The notes beneath the pieces are model-generated. The model ran no database searches and was not told the DNA's origin. It saw only the letters and a list, made by a program, of their open reading frames with translations. A stretch of DNA of 64,000 nucleotides. Origin: Sanguinoderma infundibulare. Lineage: Eukaryota > Basidiomycota > Agaricomycetes > Polyporales > Polyporaceae. Below, piece after piece: positions 1 through 12,208 of this stretch (position 1 is the stretch's first letter; every line of letters begins with the position of its first letter). The translations under genes and the position numbers were made by a program. The DNA is taken from positions 3,906,001-3,970,000 of the forward strand of contig JAVLRN010000004.1 of assembly GCA_032821775.1 (NCBI GenBank). Reading direction: 5' to 3'.

Positions 1-1052
1 TTGTTAGCTGCGAGCCCGTATACTGCACGATGGAACGAGTTACGCACTGGCCAGGTTATGGCGAATATGCCCATCATGTCTATGTTTGCCGAGTGAGGAC
101 GTACCAATTCAGTGCAAATGGTGAGTACTCACGAAACATTGGCAAACAATGCATTGACACACGCACGCCACACATGTCTGTAACATCGAAGTCTGAAGAA
201 TATTTTGTGAACATTTCCCAGTAAGAAGATTAGGACAAACGGTCGGAGATGGGACAAACGCTCGTACAGAGAGTAAATGGCCATCTCGCGAAGTTGCGAT
301 GCAGCAAAGTGATAGGCTTCGGATGCGCGGTGGATCCTGTAACGTGTCACTTTAGGATTGCAAAGCCGGTTTGAAAGGATACATACCAGAGGAGTGCAAA
401 ATGAGAGCAGGGGTATCTCCGGTCACAGGCACCCTATTTATCTCCGCCAAAGCATCATCGTTGTACATCTCTAGATAGGTAGGCAACGGAAGAAGCTGGA
501 TGGCGTACTCATCCTTTGCAAGGAGATCCTTCGCCTCGATCGCGAGACGCTGCATGGCTGAATCAGGGCTGACCAAAAGCACGGAGACCGACGTCTTGCG
601 GAGAAGTTGGACGACGGCTGGCGCAGAGTTTCTTATCGAGATCGGGAAGGGAGTGTGGCCGGCGTACATCGTACCCAGAATCAATGTAAAAAAGGTCGGG
701 AAGTCTGAGCGGACAGTCAGAAGGGACCGAGAATCACAGGCGAATACATACCTGCAACAGCGAGGATACCGACGACACGATTGTGGGAGGCATCGCCTGA
801 AGGTACGTAGCTTGTAACAAGCTGAGCCGCCTTCTGTATTCCTCGAAAGACTTCCTTGTGTCGCAGAGTATGAACAGATCCGTCCTCGTCATCGTATACG
901 AAAACGGGGTGCTCCGGACTGTGTTCCGCATGAAAGGCATACTGCTCGGGGATCGTGAGCGGTCCGTAGAAAGGTGGGGGAGTCCAAGTCTTGCTGTCCA
1001 CGCCCTGATGAGCACGTATCTGAGACTTGAGCTTGGCTACGGCGGAGGCCAT
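1..1052 (-). CDS. Adenylate-forming reductase AFR1 (NRPS-like A-T-R), 5' part, runs off left edge
   Basis: Start of a carboxylic-acid reductase of the NRPS-like type, in which an adenylation domain activates an acid, a carrier holds it and a reductase releases it. Translation begins at 1052 (MASAVAKLKSQI). Exons read inward through WTPPPFYGPLTIPEQYAFHA, then an intron, then a segment with ILGTMYAGHTPFPIS, then the A3 core motif LHSSGSTAHPKPI across an intron, then LLHRNFARWPFTL. A 90-base intron (178-267) leads to CGVRVSMHCLPMF and a further intron to HMMGIFAITW. All visible joins stay in frame, so I see no damage. The rest of the adenylation domain, the carrier and the reductase domain must lie left of the window. 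It is clearly paralogous to AFR2 at 38.2 kb, but too divergent to be a recent copy. The substrate cannot be told from the sequence. Confidence 0.85.
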
Positions 1053-1180
1053 CGAGGCGACGGTGAAGAGGTAAGCCCGATGGTGTGGGAAGTATCGAGG
1101 GACGCCTGAAGAGCATATCTCGCATCGAACCGGTAAATTAAAGCCACCCGGTGGCTGTAATTTGGTTGCGCGTCCACATA

Positions 1181-1421
1181 CAGCTATTTTCAGACCGATA
1201 GGCCCTCTCGCAAAAGAACACGTCTAGGTCGGTTAGTCTTCTGATATTGATGGGAGCTTGATCTGGCAGTCGAATGCCCCAATGGACGACCCAGCGCGGT
1301 CGGCGCCCCGATGGGAATTGGGGCCAGAGTACCGCAGCGTCTGGACGTCGGCTGTCAAGCCAGTGTCAAGCCGACATGGACGAGTTTCGTTCTGGAGGGC
1401 CTATTGTTATGCAAACAGCTG
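1181..1421. mobile_element. Short inverted-repeat element (MITE-like), family A copy 1
   Basis: 241-base non-coding element with terminal inverted repeats of about 27 bases. The left end reads CAGCTATTTTCAGACCGATA and the right end is its imperfect complement ending AACAGCTG. It is flanked by TA on both sides (1179-1180 and 1422-1423), as expected for TA target duplication by Tc1/mariner-type transposases. A related element lies at 3035-3233; both share the inner stretch around GAGCGTCTGGA or GCAGCGTCTGGA. No transposase is encoded. The superfamily is inferred only from the TA flanks. Confidence 0.75.
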
Positions 1422-1423
1422 TA

Positions 1424-3032
1424 AAAGCCTGCTATTCATCACGTAAGGCTGCAACACCGGAACTTGAGGATAATTCAGCAACGTACAAGTGGTGACCAAG
1501 GTCAAAGCGAGATAGGTATGTAACCTTAACAACTTTCCGACCGACGAAAGTCACGAGGCGATGTATCCAAGCTTCTTGGACACAGAAGACGTTGGGCGCA
1601 TAGAAGTACAAGAGGTCTGGAGAGTCATGAGGCCGCCGCAGTTGGGTGGAGGAAGACTCGGAGGAACAGCAGCCTAGTACGTGACGCTCGTTTATTTGAT
1701 CCTGTTTGTCATCCGCCCAAATTAGGCACACTTTTGGCGCCGAAAGTCTCCGTTCTCGGTCATGGTGGCCAACTTTGTGCGATGCGGCGCCTTCCTGGCA
1801 TACTACTCTCAGTCACATTAAATCGCTGTATCAAACAGGTAAACTGCTGTTCGACACACTAAACCCTTTCGTCAACATGCGTACAGGTCGTCTTCATGCT
1901 TTCTCACCTGAGTACTGCCAAGTTCCGGGGCCGGCGAAGGGGACGGCGAAGAACATGATGTATTGAAAACGCGTCGCGCGCCCACACTATCGGATCGGTA
2001 CGCGAGACAGATTACCGATAGTCAGTTAATCAAGCTCTCCAGTGATACCATGCCACTCAAAACTTCGCTCCAAGTATCCCATGTCTGTCCATGTCGCTGG
2101 ACAACCATCCGATTGAGCCCTGCCATCATGATCACGGGCGCTGTGGGTTGGTAGTTGCTACGGCATGCCATGCGGTGAGTGACAGAAACCGGGGCGCGAT
2201 CGCTGAGATCTTTCTTCATCCGAGTCCAGGCGTGTTCTGAGTCTGGCTCTCCTCTATTGCCCACAAATGCATCCTTCGAGCCTCTGGAATACGTCCTGTT
2301 TCCTTAGACAGAGACACTAGAGGGCCCTGTTGGAGCGGTCTATGGGGGAGAATTCATTGACTGACTAGTAACCTTCTCCCTTCAATCCTTTCGTTGACAA
2401 AATCGCCGCTAATCCGGTCATCCATAGCTTGTACAGGTCACTGCGTCAATATGCCACCGAAACAGATAGTCGAACGGCCATTCCACTCACTTCGATTCCT
2501 TCCCATGTCATTACGCAAATGGTGTGCTCTGGGGAGTTCGCCATCATGGCTTCTTTCTCTCAGGATCCGAGGCCCCCGCATCACGGAAGTAGAACCCTTG
2601 TGCCTCGTGCGTTTTCAATGCTTTCTGGTCAAGGAAGCGGACATCTTATCGGATTTTTTCGGGAATTGAACAGCTGGGCGCTCAACTACCAAACGCCAGC
2701 AGGCAGTGTGCTTCAAAATCGGGTCTAGGTGACAGGTTCGCATATTCACGACAAGATTCTCTGTGCCAGCGGAGCGCGCGGTGTTCCCATGGTAAGGCTT
2801 TGCTCACGGCATAATGCAGCAGCCATTACGGATTATGGTCACGGTTCTCGAGGCTAGTAGAACCCTCTCGAGCTTCTGAACTCGATTTTCCGCAGCGCGT
2901 CATGGGTATCTATGCTGCATGCCTCGAGAATTGTGGTCAAAGTCTGTCGGACGCTCTGTAGACGTACGCTCGCAACCGGAGCGCTTGCCTGTCAACCCCC
3001 CGATCTTCTACTCGGACCGCTGGTTATCCATG
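1424..3032. other. Gene-free interval between the two family-A elements
   Basis: I find no open frame with recognisable protein content and no convincing splice-joined exons on either strand. Together with the two flanking inverted-repeat elements this forms a 2.3 kb gap between the divergently transcribed AFR1 and DUF6534 no. 1, so it should hold both promoters. Confidence 0.5.
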
Positions 3033-3034
3033 TA

Positions 3035-3233
3035 CAGCTGTTTTCAGATCGAAAGGCCCTCTCCCAAACGCTGCATCCAGGTCGGTAAGCTATCCGACGC
3101 CGATGCCAGCCCGATCTGACAGATCTAATAGCCGGACGCCCCAATACCGGAGCGTCTGGAGCCCCCATCGACGTCCGCTGTCTAGCCATAAGTGAGTTTT
3201 CTTCCGGAGAGCCTATCGTTCTGAAAATAGCTG
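3035..3233. mobile_element. Short inverted-repeat element (MITE-like), family A copy 2
   Basis: 199-base element. The left end CAGCTGTTTTCAGATCGAAA is matched by the reverse complement of the right end (CAGCTATTTTCAGAACGATA), followed on both arms by AGGCYCTC. It is flanked by TA (3033-3034, 3234-3235). It is shorter and more diverged than copy 1 but has the same termini. It lies 126 bases upstream of the DUF6534 start codon at 3360, so it could be part of that promoter. Confidence 0.75.
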
Positions 3234-3359
3234 TACACTCTAGATTGGGCGAATGATCGGACCCCACCCTTCAAATATTCTGCTAAGGCCTTCACTCTAC
3301 CCGGACTTCGAACCCCGGTCCATTCTTGGCGCAACGCCTCCGCGATTTGCAGTGCTACC

Positions 3360-5392
3360 ATGACCGACGTTGCGGTTCTGCTTGGAGGCGTCCACATCGG
3401 AATCCTCATCGCCTGCATGTACGTCCCTTCGCCTCTCTATTAGCAGAAAGACTGCTAATCCTGAAGCCGGCAGCCTGTACGGTGCTTCCTCTATCCAAGC
3501 GTTCATCTATTTCCAAAATTATCCGAATGATAGGAAGCTCCTAAAGTATCTGGTACGCTCCGTACGGTCGCATTTTCACCTTCATTCACCCGCCTTATTT
3601 TGCGGGAATTAGGTTGTGACGGTTTGGTTCGCTTTCAAGTGCTTGGCCTCGGCCGGCTTGCTAACACACCAGCTGCATTTCAGGGTCATCGAGACAGTGC
3701 ACACAATCTTTTGCATCGATGTGGTCTATGTATACTTGACCAGGCATTTCGGAGATCAGGAGTTTGCATTGTTGATTTACTGGTGCGTGATGATCAGCTT
3801 TTCCAATACCGTTGATTACTCCATTAACCTGCATGTCCGTAGGGGAATCACTGTAAGTTGCTTGAGCTTATGAGCGATAGTGTCTTATTCTATTCGCACA
3901 TATACCAGGGCACAGTTGTCGCAGAGGTACAGTATGTCTTCATGCCTGCGGACGTTAATCCTTCTGACAACTTGTCATTTGCCATAGGTTATTACTTCGA
4001 CGCTAGTCGAAGGGTATGTTCACATCCCTTCGGAGGTAACAGGGGGGCGAATGATGTCCTCTCAATAGCTTCCTGGTGCGACGAGTGTGGATTTGTAAGC
4101 TATGTTCGTCGTCTATCCACGAATCCAATCACTGACCAGTACATCCCAGTAAGCAATAGATCAAAGGCCATTGTTGGCGTTCTGGTGAGTCGGTTATTCG
4201 CTCGAGTATGTCTGGTTCAAAGCTGAAGCGTTGAAGCGCTATAGGGCTTCCTCACTTTCGTCCGGCTATGTATGTCCATTCAACTGACATCTAACCCTTG
4301 CACCCGAACTCACTAAATACAACTTGAACAGGCTTCGGGATCACAACTTCCGTAATCAAGTACGTCGCGTCTTGATCATGTACGGCCCCGCACGCTCAGC
4401 CTGGCCATGCCATAGCTCTCACTTGGTGACATGGGGCGATTTTCAATCTCGCCTGACGATTAAAGTACGTCCCGCTCACCCGTATGTGGCAATTGTTTGA
4501 CCGATACTCGTAGATCACTATTGGGATCGGCCTAGGATTGAGTGCACTCGTCGACATAGCCGTCGCTGCTAGTATCTGCTACTTCGTCTCACGAGGACGT
4601 AGCGAGCTGCCTAAGTTAGTAGCCTTCATCCGCTCACCCACGCTCCATCGAGGTGACGGCATCTGTCAGGTCGACACAAAGCACAGTCAATATCATCGTC
4701 TTGTACACCATCAATTCTGGAGCTGCTACAAGGTACGCGTCGTAGCCTCCCATGATGAACCGTGTCTGAATCCGCTGTGATAGCATTGCAGCTGTAGCTG
4801 CCTTCATCTTGGTACGTCCCTTCATATCTCGAGCCTAGACTACCACTGCACATTTGAACCTCTCTCGTTCCCGCAGGCACTCACCCAGAAGGATAATGTT
4901 ACATTCTTTGGCGTACTCGCAGTGCAAACCAAGTGTGCGTGGCCCGTGTACTTTTATCCGAGCCTGCAACTGATCGCCCCTGCGCGCAGTATATGCTAAC
5001 TCGTTCCTTGGAAGGTAGGCTCTCATCTCTCCCCATCCCATGCATCTCATGACCCTTTGTTCTATAGCTTGAATGCCCGCTCCTTCATACGGAGCAAGAA
5101 CGACTCCAGGACAGGTTATTCCTCCAGCGACGCTCCAAGAACTGTGAGCTTTCTTTCTTGCGCTCTCGCCTATGTCCTGCATTTAACCAATTCCCTTCCT
5201 TAGCATTCCACGTTCAACGTGTTCCAGCCCGCGATCATGATGAGTGGAGACGAGAGCAGCACAAGAGGAGCCGTCGGAATTGATGCTACAAGCAACGTGC
5301 GTTGCGCGTACTTCTCTCCGTCCTCACGGTAGAGCTGACTTGCGCTGAAGGAAATTACGTTGCAGGATATGAAACGGCACGAAATGGCCTAG
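3360..5392 (+). CDS. DUF6534-type multi-pass membrane protein no. 1
   Basis: Predicted plasma-membrane or endomembrane protein of the large agaricomycete DUF6534 group, function unknown. Exons join in frame from MTDVAVLLGGVHIGILIAC through ILYGASSIQAFIYFQNYP, VIETVHTIFCIDVVYVYL, TRHFGDQEFALLIYW, VITSTLVEG, FLVRRVWI and GLSALVDIAVAASICYF to the family hallmark SRGRSELPK. These are followed by NSGAATR, NVTFFGVLAVQ, ANSFLGR and a Ser-rich cytosolic tail with LNARSFIRSKNDS; it ends DMKRHEMA-stop at 5392. Roughly thirteen exons, several under 40 bases. Seven hydrophobic segments can be counted. Exon for exon it matches no. 2 at 34.1 kb, which supports the model. No broken joins seen. A few middle exons (around 3845-3920 and 4400-4470) are less certain. 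Confidence 0.8.
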
Positions 5393-6344
5393 CGTTCTCT
5401 GCTCACACTCCGTCGTGGATCCCGTCGTATTTGGACGCTCTCCAATGTGCACAACTCGTTTTGACATCAATGTGCAGTTGCTATAGAACGCAGAAACGCG
5501 AAATATTCATCATGAGCGCCTGGAGCGGCGTTGGGGGAATGGGCGGGGTGGCAGAGAGTGATCAGTCGGCGGGAGAGGAGACTTCTTCTCTGCCGTCTCC
5601 TATAGGATGCCGACTTACGACGACACCCAGCCCTCCATTCACGCTGAACCCTCAGAATCCTTCCCTTAATCCCCGGTTCCACTCCAAACCCATCATCGCC
5701 GTATGCAAGCCAGCTTTCGCAGAATCGTCAAGTCCCCAACCCCTCGTGGCTTCGCGTCAAACGTGCTGATTCGCCGATCTAGAGCCTCTCCGCAGCTCGC
5801 CCATCGCCGTCGCCTCTCTGACTTAGAATATCCCCGCACAAACTACGCGTCGTTATTGCTACGTGCCCCGCGGGCCAGTCATCCAGACATCGAGACATCT
5901 CGCTGCCCGAGCCCCACGATTCTGAATTCAATCCACCTCCCGACGCAACTCTACTAACGCCTCACTCGTCTCATCAAGCTTCATACCACGGCCACTCCCA
6001 CACTTGCCTTGCCGTCATCCTAGGAACACCCAAAAAACTACCTGTCACCAGCGGAGTGTGGTTTGTGTGCCGATGCGCTGCCGAACATGCACACATCGAA
6101 GTCGCGCATGAGGACAACTGCGGCGATGGAAGCATACGCGGAGCCTCGCAAAGTACACCTTGTTTCTCAGATCTTGGGGCCGGGCGAGCCTGAGCAAGTT
6201 CTATCGCTGTATAGGCCCGGGGAGACAAGGATGTTTAGCTTGGAGGGGATGTTGCCGTTGTGCGACCGACGGCGGTGCTGTTTTCCGCCCACATTCACCT
6301 CATTCTTTTTTCGTATATTTACATATTTCCGTCCCTGTATTCAT
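5393..6344. other. Gene-free interval
   Basis: Holds the 3' end of the DUF6534 gene and a C-rich tract (about 5620-5960). Open frames here have no recognisable domains, and the 155-codon frame ending near 5769 looks like low-complexity composition. The tRNA gene starts at 6345. Confidence 0.4.
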
Positions 6345-6447
6345 GACACTATAGCCAAGTGGTCAAGGTGACAGCCTTGAATTTGGTCCTATGACATTGT
6401 TGAACTGTTTCCCTACGGCAGGGTAGGTTTGAATCCTCCTGGTGTCG
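6345..6447 (+). tRNA. tRNA-Ser (anticodon TGA) with a 21-base intron
   Basis: Class II tRNA gene. The acceptor stem GACACTA pairs with TGGTGTC with one G-T wobble, and the discriminator is G. The D arm has GCC...AAGTGGTCAAGG. The anticodon stem is ACAGC/ACTGT with loop CTTGAA+A, anticodon TGA at 6378-6380. The putative intron is 6382-6402, directly after position 37 as is usual for nuclear tRNA introns. A long variable arm (CCCT-ACGGC-AGGG) gives the serine class, and a TTTGAAT T-loop follows. Weak points: a C-A mismatch closing the anticodon stem, and a T-C mismatch in the T stem. It could therefore be a decaying copy; the ends match fungal tRNA-Ser well. Confidence 0.7.
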
Positions 6448-7015
6448 ATAAACGTCCTATGGTGATTGCGTTTTTCCTCGACCCGTATGACATTCGAATG
6501 CCGAGAACTTGCTCTGATGGAATTTAGGACTACAGTGATCAGCCAACAATCGTGAGTCATACTCTTTGTCCTTCAGACATAATATCCTTCCAAAGTTCCT
6601 CTACTCACCTCGGCCACTCTTTCTAGGCCGCATGGCCAACATGGGTATTAAGAGATCAGAGAACCTCCTGTACCACAATTCGAGGCACAAGGACGGGAGG
6701 AGCGAGTTCAGTTGAGCCTGGAACGAAGAGAAATTAAAGTGGCAAATATGACGCCGGGATTGGAAGGGGCTGAGTGTTAAACGGAATCCCACCCTCTGAG
6801 AGCTCCTAGGGTCGCGGCACCGGGGAACGGTTTAAAGGATTGTTGATAGTGTCATTTGGGCAAATGCATAGTCTGTGGAAAATGAACAGTCGACGCGTCG
6901 GTCTCGTTTCCATTATCTGGTATGATAGCGGTATCTGGCGACTGCTTGCGTTCATTGACCTATGGTACAACAGTTTATGCTCTCCACAATGCAAGAATAT
7001 ATGCACAGCGCTGGA
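6448..7015. other. Gene-free interval
   Basis: Between the tRNA and the stop codon of the minus-strand SDR gene. No coding signal recognised. It should contain the SDR transcript end. Confidence 0.4.
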
Positions 7016-8463
7016 CTACTGCCAAGTTTTCTCGATCTCAAGCAGTGCGTCGATCGTCTCCAGCAACGTCTCGTCCGGGCCCACAAACTCCTTCATCCCC
7101 AGCACCTCCCTCCCGCGCGTCGTGTCAATCGTCGAGAGCGTCCCCGGGAGCGGCGGCGCGTTCTCAAGCGTCGGGAGCCTGTCCTTGATCGCAGGCCGTT
7201 GCGCAAGGAGCGTCTTGACTGCGTCCGTCCACAGGACCGCGCCAGGCCCGGCGACGATGAACCGCTTGTCCCGGACGTCCGCGCCCGCAGGGATCTTCGG
7301 GAGCTTCAGCGCGAGGACGTGCGCGCGCGCGGCGTCGCGCACGTGGCAGTAGTACGGGGAGAACTGCATGGGGAGCGCGCGCCCGGGCTCGCCGGCGAGG
7401 AGCTGGTAGACGAGCAGGTTCGAGCCGAGGGCAGAGGGCCCGCCTGGGTAGAGCCCAGGCAGGGGTGGGCCCCACACGAATGGCGGGTTGACTGTGGAAT
7501 GAATGTAAATGGGATGTGAGCGATAGGTCGGAGGTGGGAACAGCGTTCAGCGGACCGATACTCACTTGTCGCGAGATCGAGTTCTGGATGCTCGTCGGCG
7601 AACTTCCAGGCGGCCAGTTCGGCGAGCGTCTTGCTTCCGCGATAGACGTAGAACGGGTTGCGGTCTGGAGCGAGGAGGTCCTCGCGCGACGTGTTGCCCC
7701 AGTCTGCGGGGCGCGGTTATTACACAGCGTCGACGAAAGGCGGTACTGATAGTGGTACTAACTCTTCTCAGTGAATGTTACGCCTTGCCATGTGGCGGCC
7801 ATGGACGCTGATATCGGACGTGGTGAACGGTTCGATCAAAAGTTGGAAATGGTAGGAAACGCGCATACGGTCAGCAGTTGTTGCCCAGCTGCTGGTGAGC
7901 ACGACCTTGGCGACGCCTGCTTTGATAGATTGGCGGAGAATGTTCAAGGTACCCTCGATGGCGCTCTGAATCGGTGGTTATCAGCGTCAGTTTAGAGCTG
8001 CATGAGGCACCAAGACGACCTACGTTGACAAGGGACTCTGAGGATTCCCGTCCTACCAATGGGGAAGCCAAATGAATGACAGCGCCGACATCTAACGACA
8101 TCCCGTTAGACCAGTGGCACGGCGAGCCTTCACAATATCTCTCACCCTTCAACGCTGCGGTGAAGTCACCGGAGACGACATCGTCTATCTGCACGGCCTC
8201 GAATTTAGGATCCGACTTGAAGTGCTCTCGCAGCAAGTTGAGCTTTCCCCCGCGGGCAGCCCTGGCGACATGTTAGCTCCCAACGGTGTGTCAGAGATCA
8301 GCGTTACTCCGCACCCCTTGACACGATACCCAGCGTCGAGTAGCTGCACGACGACATATGAGCCGATGAAGCCGGATGCACCAGTTACCTAAAAATGGAT
8401 GATACAAATCAGTGTCCATGCAAGTGGGAGGAGGATCGGACGTACGAGCACAGCGTCCGACAT
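7016..8463 (-). CDS. NAD(P)-dependent extended SDR reductase (dihydroflavonol-4-reductase-like)
   Basis: Cytosolic ketone or aldehyde reductase of the extended short-chain dehydrogenase family. The start at 8463 gives MSDAVL, then an intron (8445-8389), then VTGASGFIGSYVVVQLLDAG, the Rossmann nucleotide-binding motif TGxxGxxG. Next come LLREHFKSDPKFEAVQIDDV, AVIHLASPLV, VVLTSSWATT and the catalytic Y-x3-K in FYVYRGSKTLAELAAWKF. Then NPPFVWGPPLPGLYPGG and the C-terminal half ending LLEIEKTW(Q)-stop at 7016. About five exons, all joining in frame. Length near 340 residues is normal for the family. It is the only copy in the window and sits tail-to-tail with nothing obvious downstream. A role in reducing a pathway aldehyde or ketone is inference from its neighbours. 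Confidence 0.85.
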
Positions 8464-9340
8464 TGCAGACACGGATGCTTTCTTCTGCGTGCCTTCCGGT
8501 GTATATGAGACGTCCAGAATCGCCGGGTACTCGGAACGTATCAAGTCGATAGGCTTACGCTCGGGGATCTGGGAAAGCACTTAGTAACCAACTACGTCAC
8601 GTTGCATACCATCGGGACGCCAACGTTCTCCCCCGACGCCTTCGCACGTAGGAAACGCATCGTCTAACCGCCTGAACTTTGAGTTGACAGATGCCAGCTG
8701 CCAGCAACTTCTTCTCCCAGCTCTCCGGTCCTGGCAAGGCTGGCAAGTTGTGCCCCCCTGGACGCCCCTGCCAAGAAGCAGTGGTCGACGCTCATCAGAC
8801 ATGCGATCAAAGCAGAAGCCCCAGGTGAGAGCAGAAGAAGTACAAGGTGTGAAAAAGGCAGAAGGACTTCGATGGCCAGCGCCGCAGGCTGCGGGCAGCG
8901 ATGGGACCCCGGACACTAGCGCCGACATCGTCATAGTCACTATCGCAGCTCCTACGACGGTTCACACGGCGACTCCTCCGAAACCATTGACGTTATTGAG
9001 CGGTGAGTGTTTCGCCCTGATGTTCCCTCACACCCAACAAATGATCAAGTTCTCGACTGTTAGCCTCCCGGCGTCGGCAGATATCGCCTGTCCCAACTGA
9101 GCGCACACCATCATGTGAAACTACCACTTTCCGTTTCGGCGCGAGGATTGATGTCGCAGCGAGCGGGACCTGAACAATCTGTACGCCCTGTCCTGCCATT
9201 GCAAAATCAAGGCCCAGGTACCCGCAATGTCGTTTTATCTCGATGTTTGGCCGGTGTGCGGGTAGGGGATATAACTCTCGTCGTCCTCGGCTACTCAGCG
9301 TGCAACAGTACTCGTAAACACCCCTCTCTCTTCCGCGATC
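8464..9340. other. Divergent promoter interval between SDR and FAD oxidase BBE1
   Basis: Lies between two divergently transcribed start codons. A GATATAACTC stretch near 9268, about 70 bases before the BBE1 ATG, could serve as a TATA element. A 138-codon open frame (8684-9100) has no recognisable domain and I do not call it a gene. Confidence 0.4.
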
Positions 9341-12208
9341 ATGCGGCCTCTGTCACTCATTGCTTTCCTTTCTTCAGCATCCTTCTCGGCGGCGGCGGCG
9401 GCCATCGAAAGCGTATCTCAGGCGCAGTGGAGTTCTCTGAATGCTTCCGTGAACGGCAGGCTCTATCTAGCCACTCCATTCGCGCGCCCATGCTTCCAAG
9501 ACGTCTTCCAAGGCGTTCTCGGAGATCATGATGCGAGTGCGTGCACCTCGGTTCAGGAAAACTACACCAATCCTAGTGAGTGGATTCCCCATGATCGCAG
9601 AATGGCCATTCTGATGATATCTTGTGCAGCCGTCCGCCTGGGTGTCTTCGGGTCTTACATGAACGTTAGTATGTCTGCTCCGCTGATGTATGCCATTTCT
9701 CACTGCGGTATCTTGTAGACGGAATGGGAGACCTGTCAAGCAACTTCCGAGCAATGTCTTCTGGACAATTCCGACCCAAGTGATCCGCTCGCTTTTCTGG
9801 CGCCGGCAATGTGTTCCATGGGAAGCATTCCGTCGTACTACGTGCGTTCCAACAGCGATCGCAAATCCTGATGTGATCTGAAGTTGATTCTGATTTTCGC
9901 AACAGATCGATGTCCGGGAACCGTCTGACGTCCAGGCTGCCTTGACCTTTTCCAATTCCACGGGCGTGCCGCTCGCAGTGAAGAATACCGGGGTATGTCC
10001 GTCGCAGCGACGCCGCCTGCTAGAGACTTCTAGCTGACATATGTGCAGCATGATTACAGCGGACGGAGCAGCGCTCCCAACTCCCTCGCGGTCTGGGTAT
10101 GTGCTGTAACGACGTTACTCCATGATGAGGATTATTGACCATCTCTCAGGTGCACAACCTTCAAGGGGTAAATGTGCGCAACGCGATGCCCAGTGCCGCC
10201 TGCCTAATTAGACATTATAGATATCCTACAACACTTCTTTCGTGCCGGCGGGATGTGGAAATGACCGCGCCGTGGCCGGTGTTACCTTCGGGGTACGTAC
10301 CCTGATACCCGGTCAAACATGATGGAGACCAAACAGCAGGCATGGACAGGTTGGAATAACTCAAGGTGATCTGTACGACTTCGCGGACGCCAACAATATC
10401 ACGCTTCCTGGGGGTGCCGAACTCAGCGTTTCGGCTGCTGGAGGATATATGCAGGTACGCCTTCCATCGAACATCCAGGGGCAATGTGCTGATGTTGGCG
10501 CACAGGGAGGCGGGCATGGGTATGTCCAGTGGTAGCACCTTTGCCGGGAAGCATTGACGTCATTCTGTCGTTGTGCAGTGCATTCTCGAATGCATTCGGC
10601 CTTGCAGTAGACCGAGTGGTAAGCTCACGACCGTTATGCGTAGGCTTCTGTTTAACTCTACTCATATCGGCAGCTTGAGGTGAAGATCGTTACTCCCGAT
10701 GGCGAATACCGCACAGCGAGCTCCTGTGAGAATACGGACCTGTTCTTCGCCATCCGTGGCGGTGGAGGTGGCACCTTTGGGATCGTGCTTGAAGCGACGA
10801 TGCTCGCTCTCCCTCAGGTGCCGTTTCCGGTGTACGTTTCCGCTTTTCTTTAGCATAAAAGTCCATTGCTTACGCCTACGGAGAAGTGCTTTTCTAGGTT
10901 TCAGCTCCACCCCTTCAGCTGAAGTCCAGACACAATTGCTGAACTTCTCTGTGTCCACTGCTCTCGGCTACGCCGAAACAGGTCCGTCAAACAGCAATAA
11001 GTCGTTACATACCAATTGACCGTCACATTGCGTTCAGGCTGGGGCGGATACATTCTCGTGAGTTGGTCCCAGGATATCTGTGCTACATTTATTTGACGTT
11101 GGACGGACTCGGAAGCCTACCGAAGCGATCATCCTCGCTAATCCCCTCATCAACATGTCCCAAGCGGCGACGGAGATGGCATCTCTCAAGGATTTTGCAG
11201 CTTCCATTAATGCGACGTTCGACTTGTCTTTACAGCCGTCCTTCCTCTCGTTCTTCAACACGTTCCTCCTCAGCCCAGGCGTGGTATGTATGCTGCGACT
11301 CAATTGGATATGAACGCCGCGCTGATGGTTGCGGCGACTACTTGACATTGACAGCCGGTCGGCCTTCCATTCGTGACGACGTCACGCCTCATACCGGCGG
11401 ACAACTTCGAAACCGCGGCCAAGCGGACTGAGCTCGTCGACACGATCGTGCCGGTGCTCGCGAACTCGCCGTTCCCGGTCATCTTTGTCGTCGGCACGTA
11501 CTTCTTCAAGCCCGACAACGAGACAAGCGTGAATCCTATCTGGCGCAAGTCACTCTGGCATGTGCGTGCCGTTCCAACCCTCTCCTCCCTTTGAGGTCTC
11601 TTCAACGGGCTTGCTGACCGGCAGAGCATTCGATCTTCAGCTTACGGCGGCGACGTTCTGGACCTATAACACGACGCTGGACGAGAAGAGCGCGATATAT
11701 TCGAATTTCTCGACGAGCATGGACACCTTGCGTGAAATCACGCCGGGATCGGGCGCGTACTTCGTGAGTGGTCGACCCTCCGTGGGCTTGACGACCGCGG
11801 CATTTTCACGCCAACGTAACTTACTTTGTCACAGAACGAAGCCGACGTGTACGAACCGAACTCCAATGGTAAGCTGTTTGCAGTCTCATGGTCATGCGGC
11901 CTGCATCTCAGTCCGCGTTCTGCAGACTCGTTCTGGGGAGACAATTATGACAGACTCGTCGAGATCAAGCGGAAATAGTGAGTGGCCGGCCCCTCTCTCG
12001 CCCACCCGAGCTCGCAACTGACAACCGGCGACAGCGACCCGAATCATCTGCTAGACTGCTGGCAATGCGGTGCGTGTGTCGTCTTGCCACCGTTTTCTGC
12101 GCACGCGCCCCGCTCCGTTATACATGCTGACATCCCAACGTCTCTGCAATCCTGCGAACAGTTGACTCCAGGGGCCCAACGGATGCGCGGTTCTCATGTT
12201 ATATATAG
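9341..12208 (+). CDS. Secreted FAD-linked oxidase (berberine-bridge-enzyme-like) BBE1
   Basis: Secreted flavoprotein oxidase of the FAD_binding_4/BBE family, which oxidises small alcohols, sugars or specialised metabolites. It starts MRPLSLIAFLSSASF, a clear signal peptide ending near AAAAA. FAD domain exons include TEWETCQATSEQCLLDN, IDVREPSDVQAAL, PLAVKNTGHDYSGRS (its His is the usual covalent flavin anchor), AGITQGDLYDFADANNITLP, and GGYMQ-GGGHGAFSNAFGL. The second, cysteine, flavin anchor of plant BBEs is absent. Next come the RGGGGGTFG motif and WGGYI. The C-terminal BBE motif is NEADVYEPN-SFWGDNYDRLVEIKRKYDP, ending CWQCVDSRGPTDARFSCYI-stop at 12208. About fourteen exons. The join near 10,830-10,906 needs donor GTACGT and acceptor TTTCAG to keep frame. 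Intact as far as I can read it; the best-preserved of three copies. Confidence 0.87.

Noticed and set aside
5302..5769. 155-codon frame after DUF6534 no. 1
   Set aside because: Starts in an intron of that gene and continues as low-complexity sequence without domain.
8684..9100. 138-codon open frame between SDR and BBE1
   Set aside because: No domain, no family resemblance, lies in a divergent promoter region; compositional frame.
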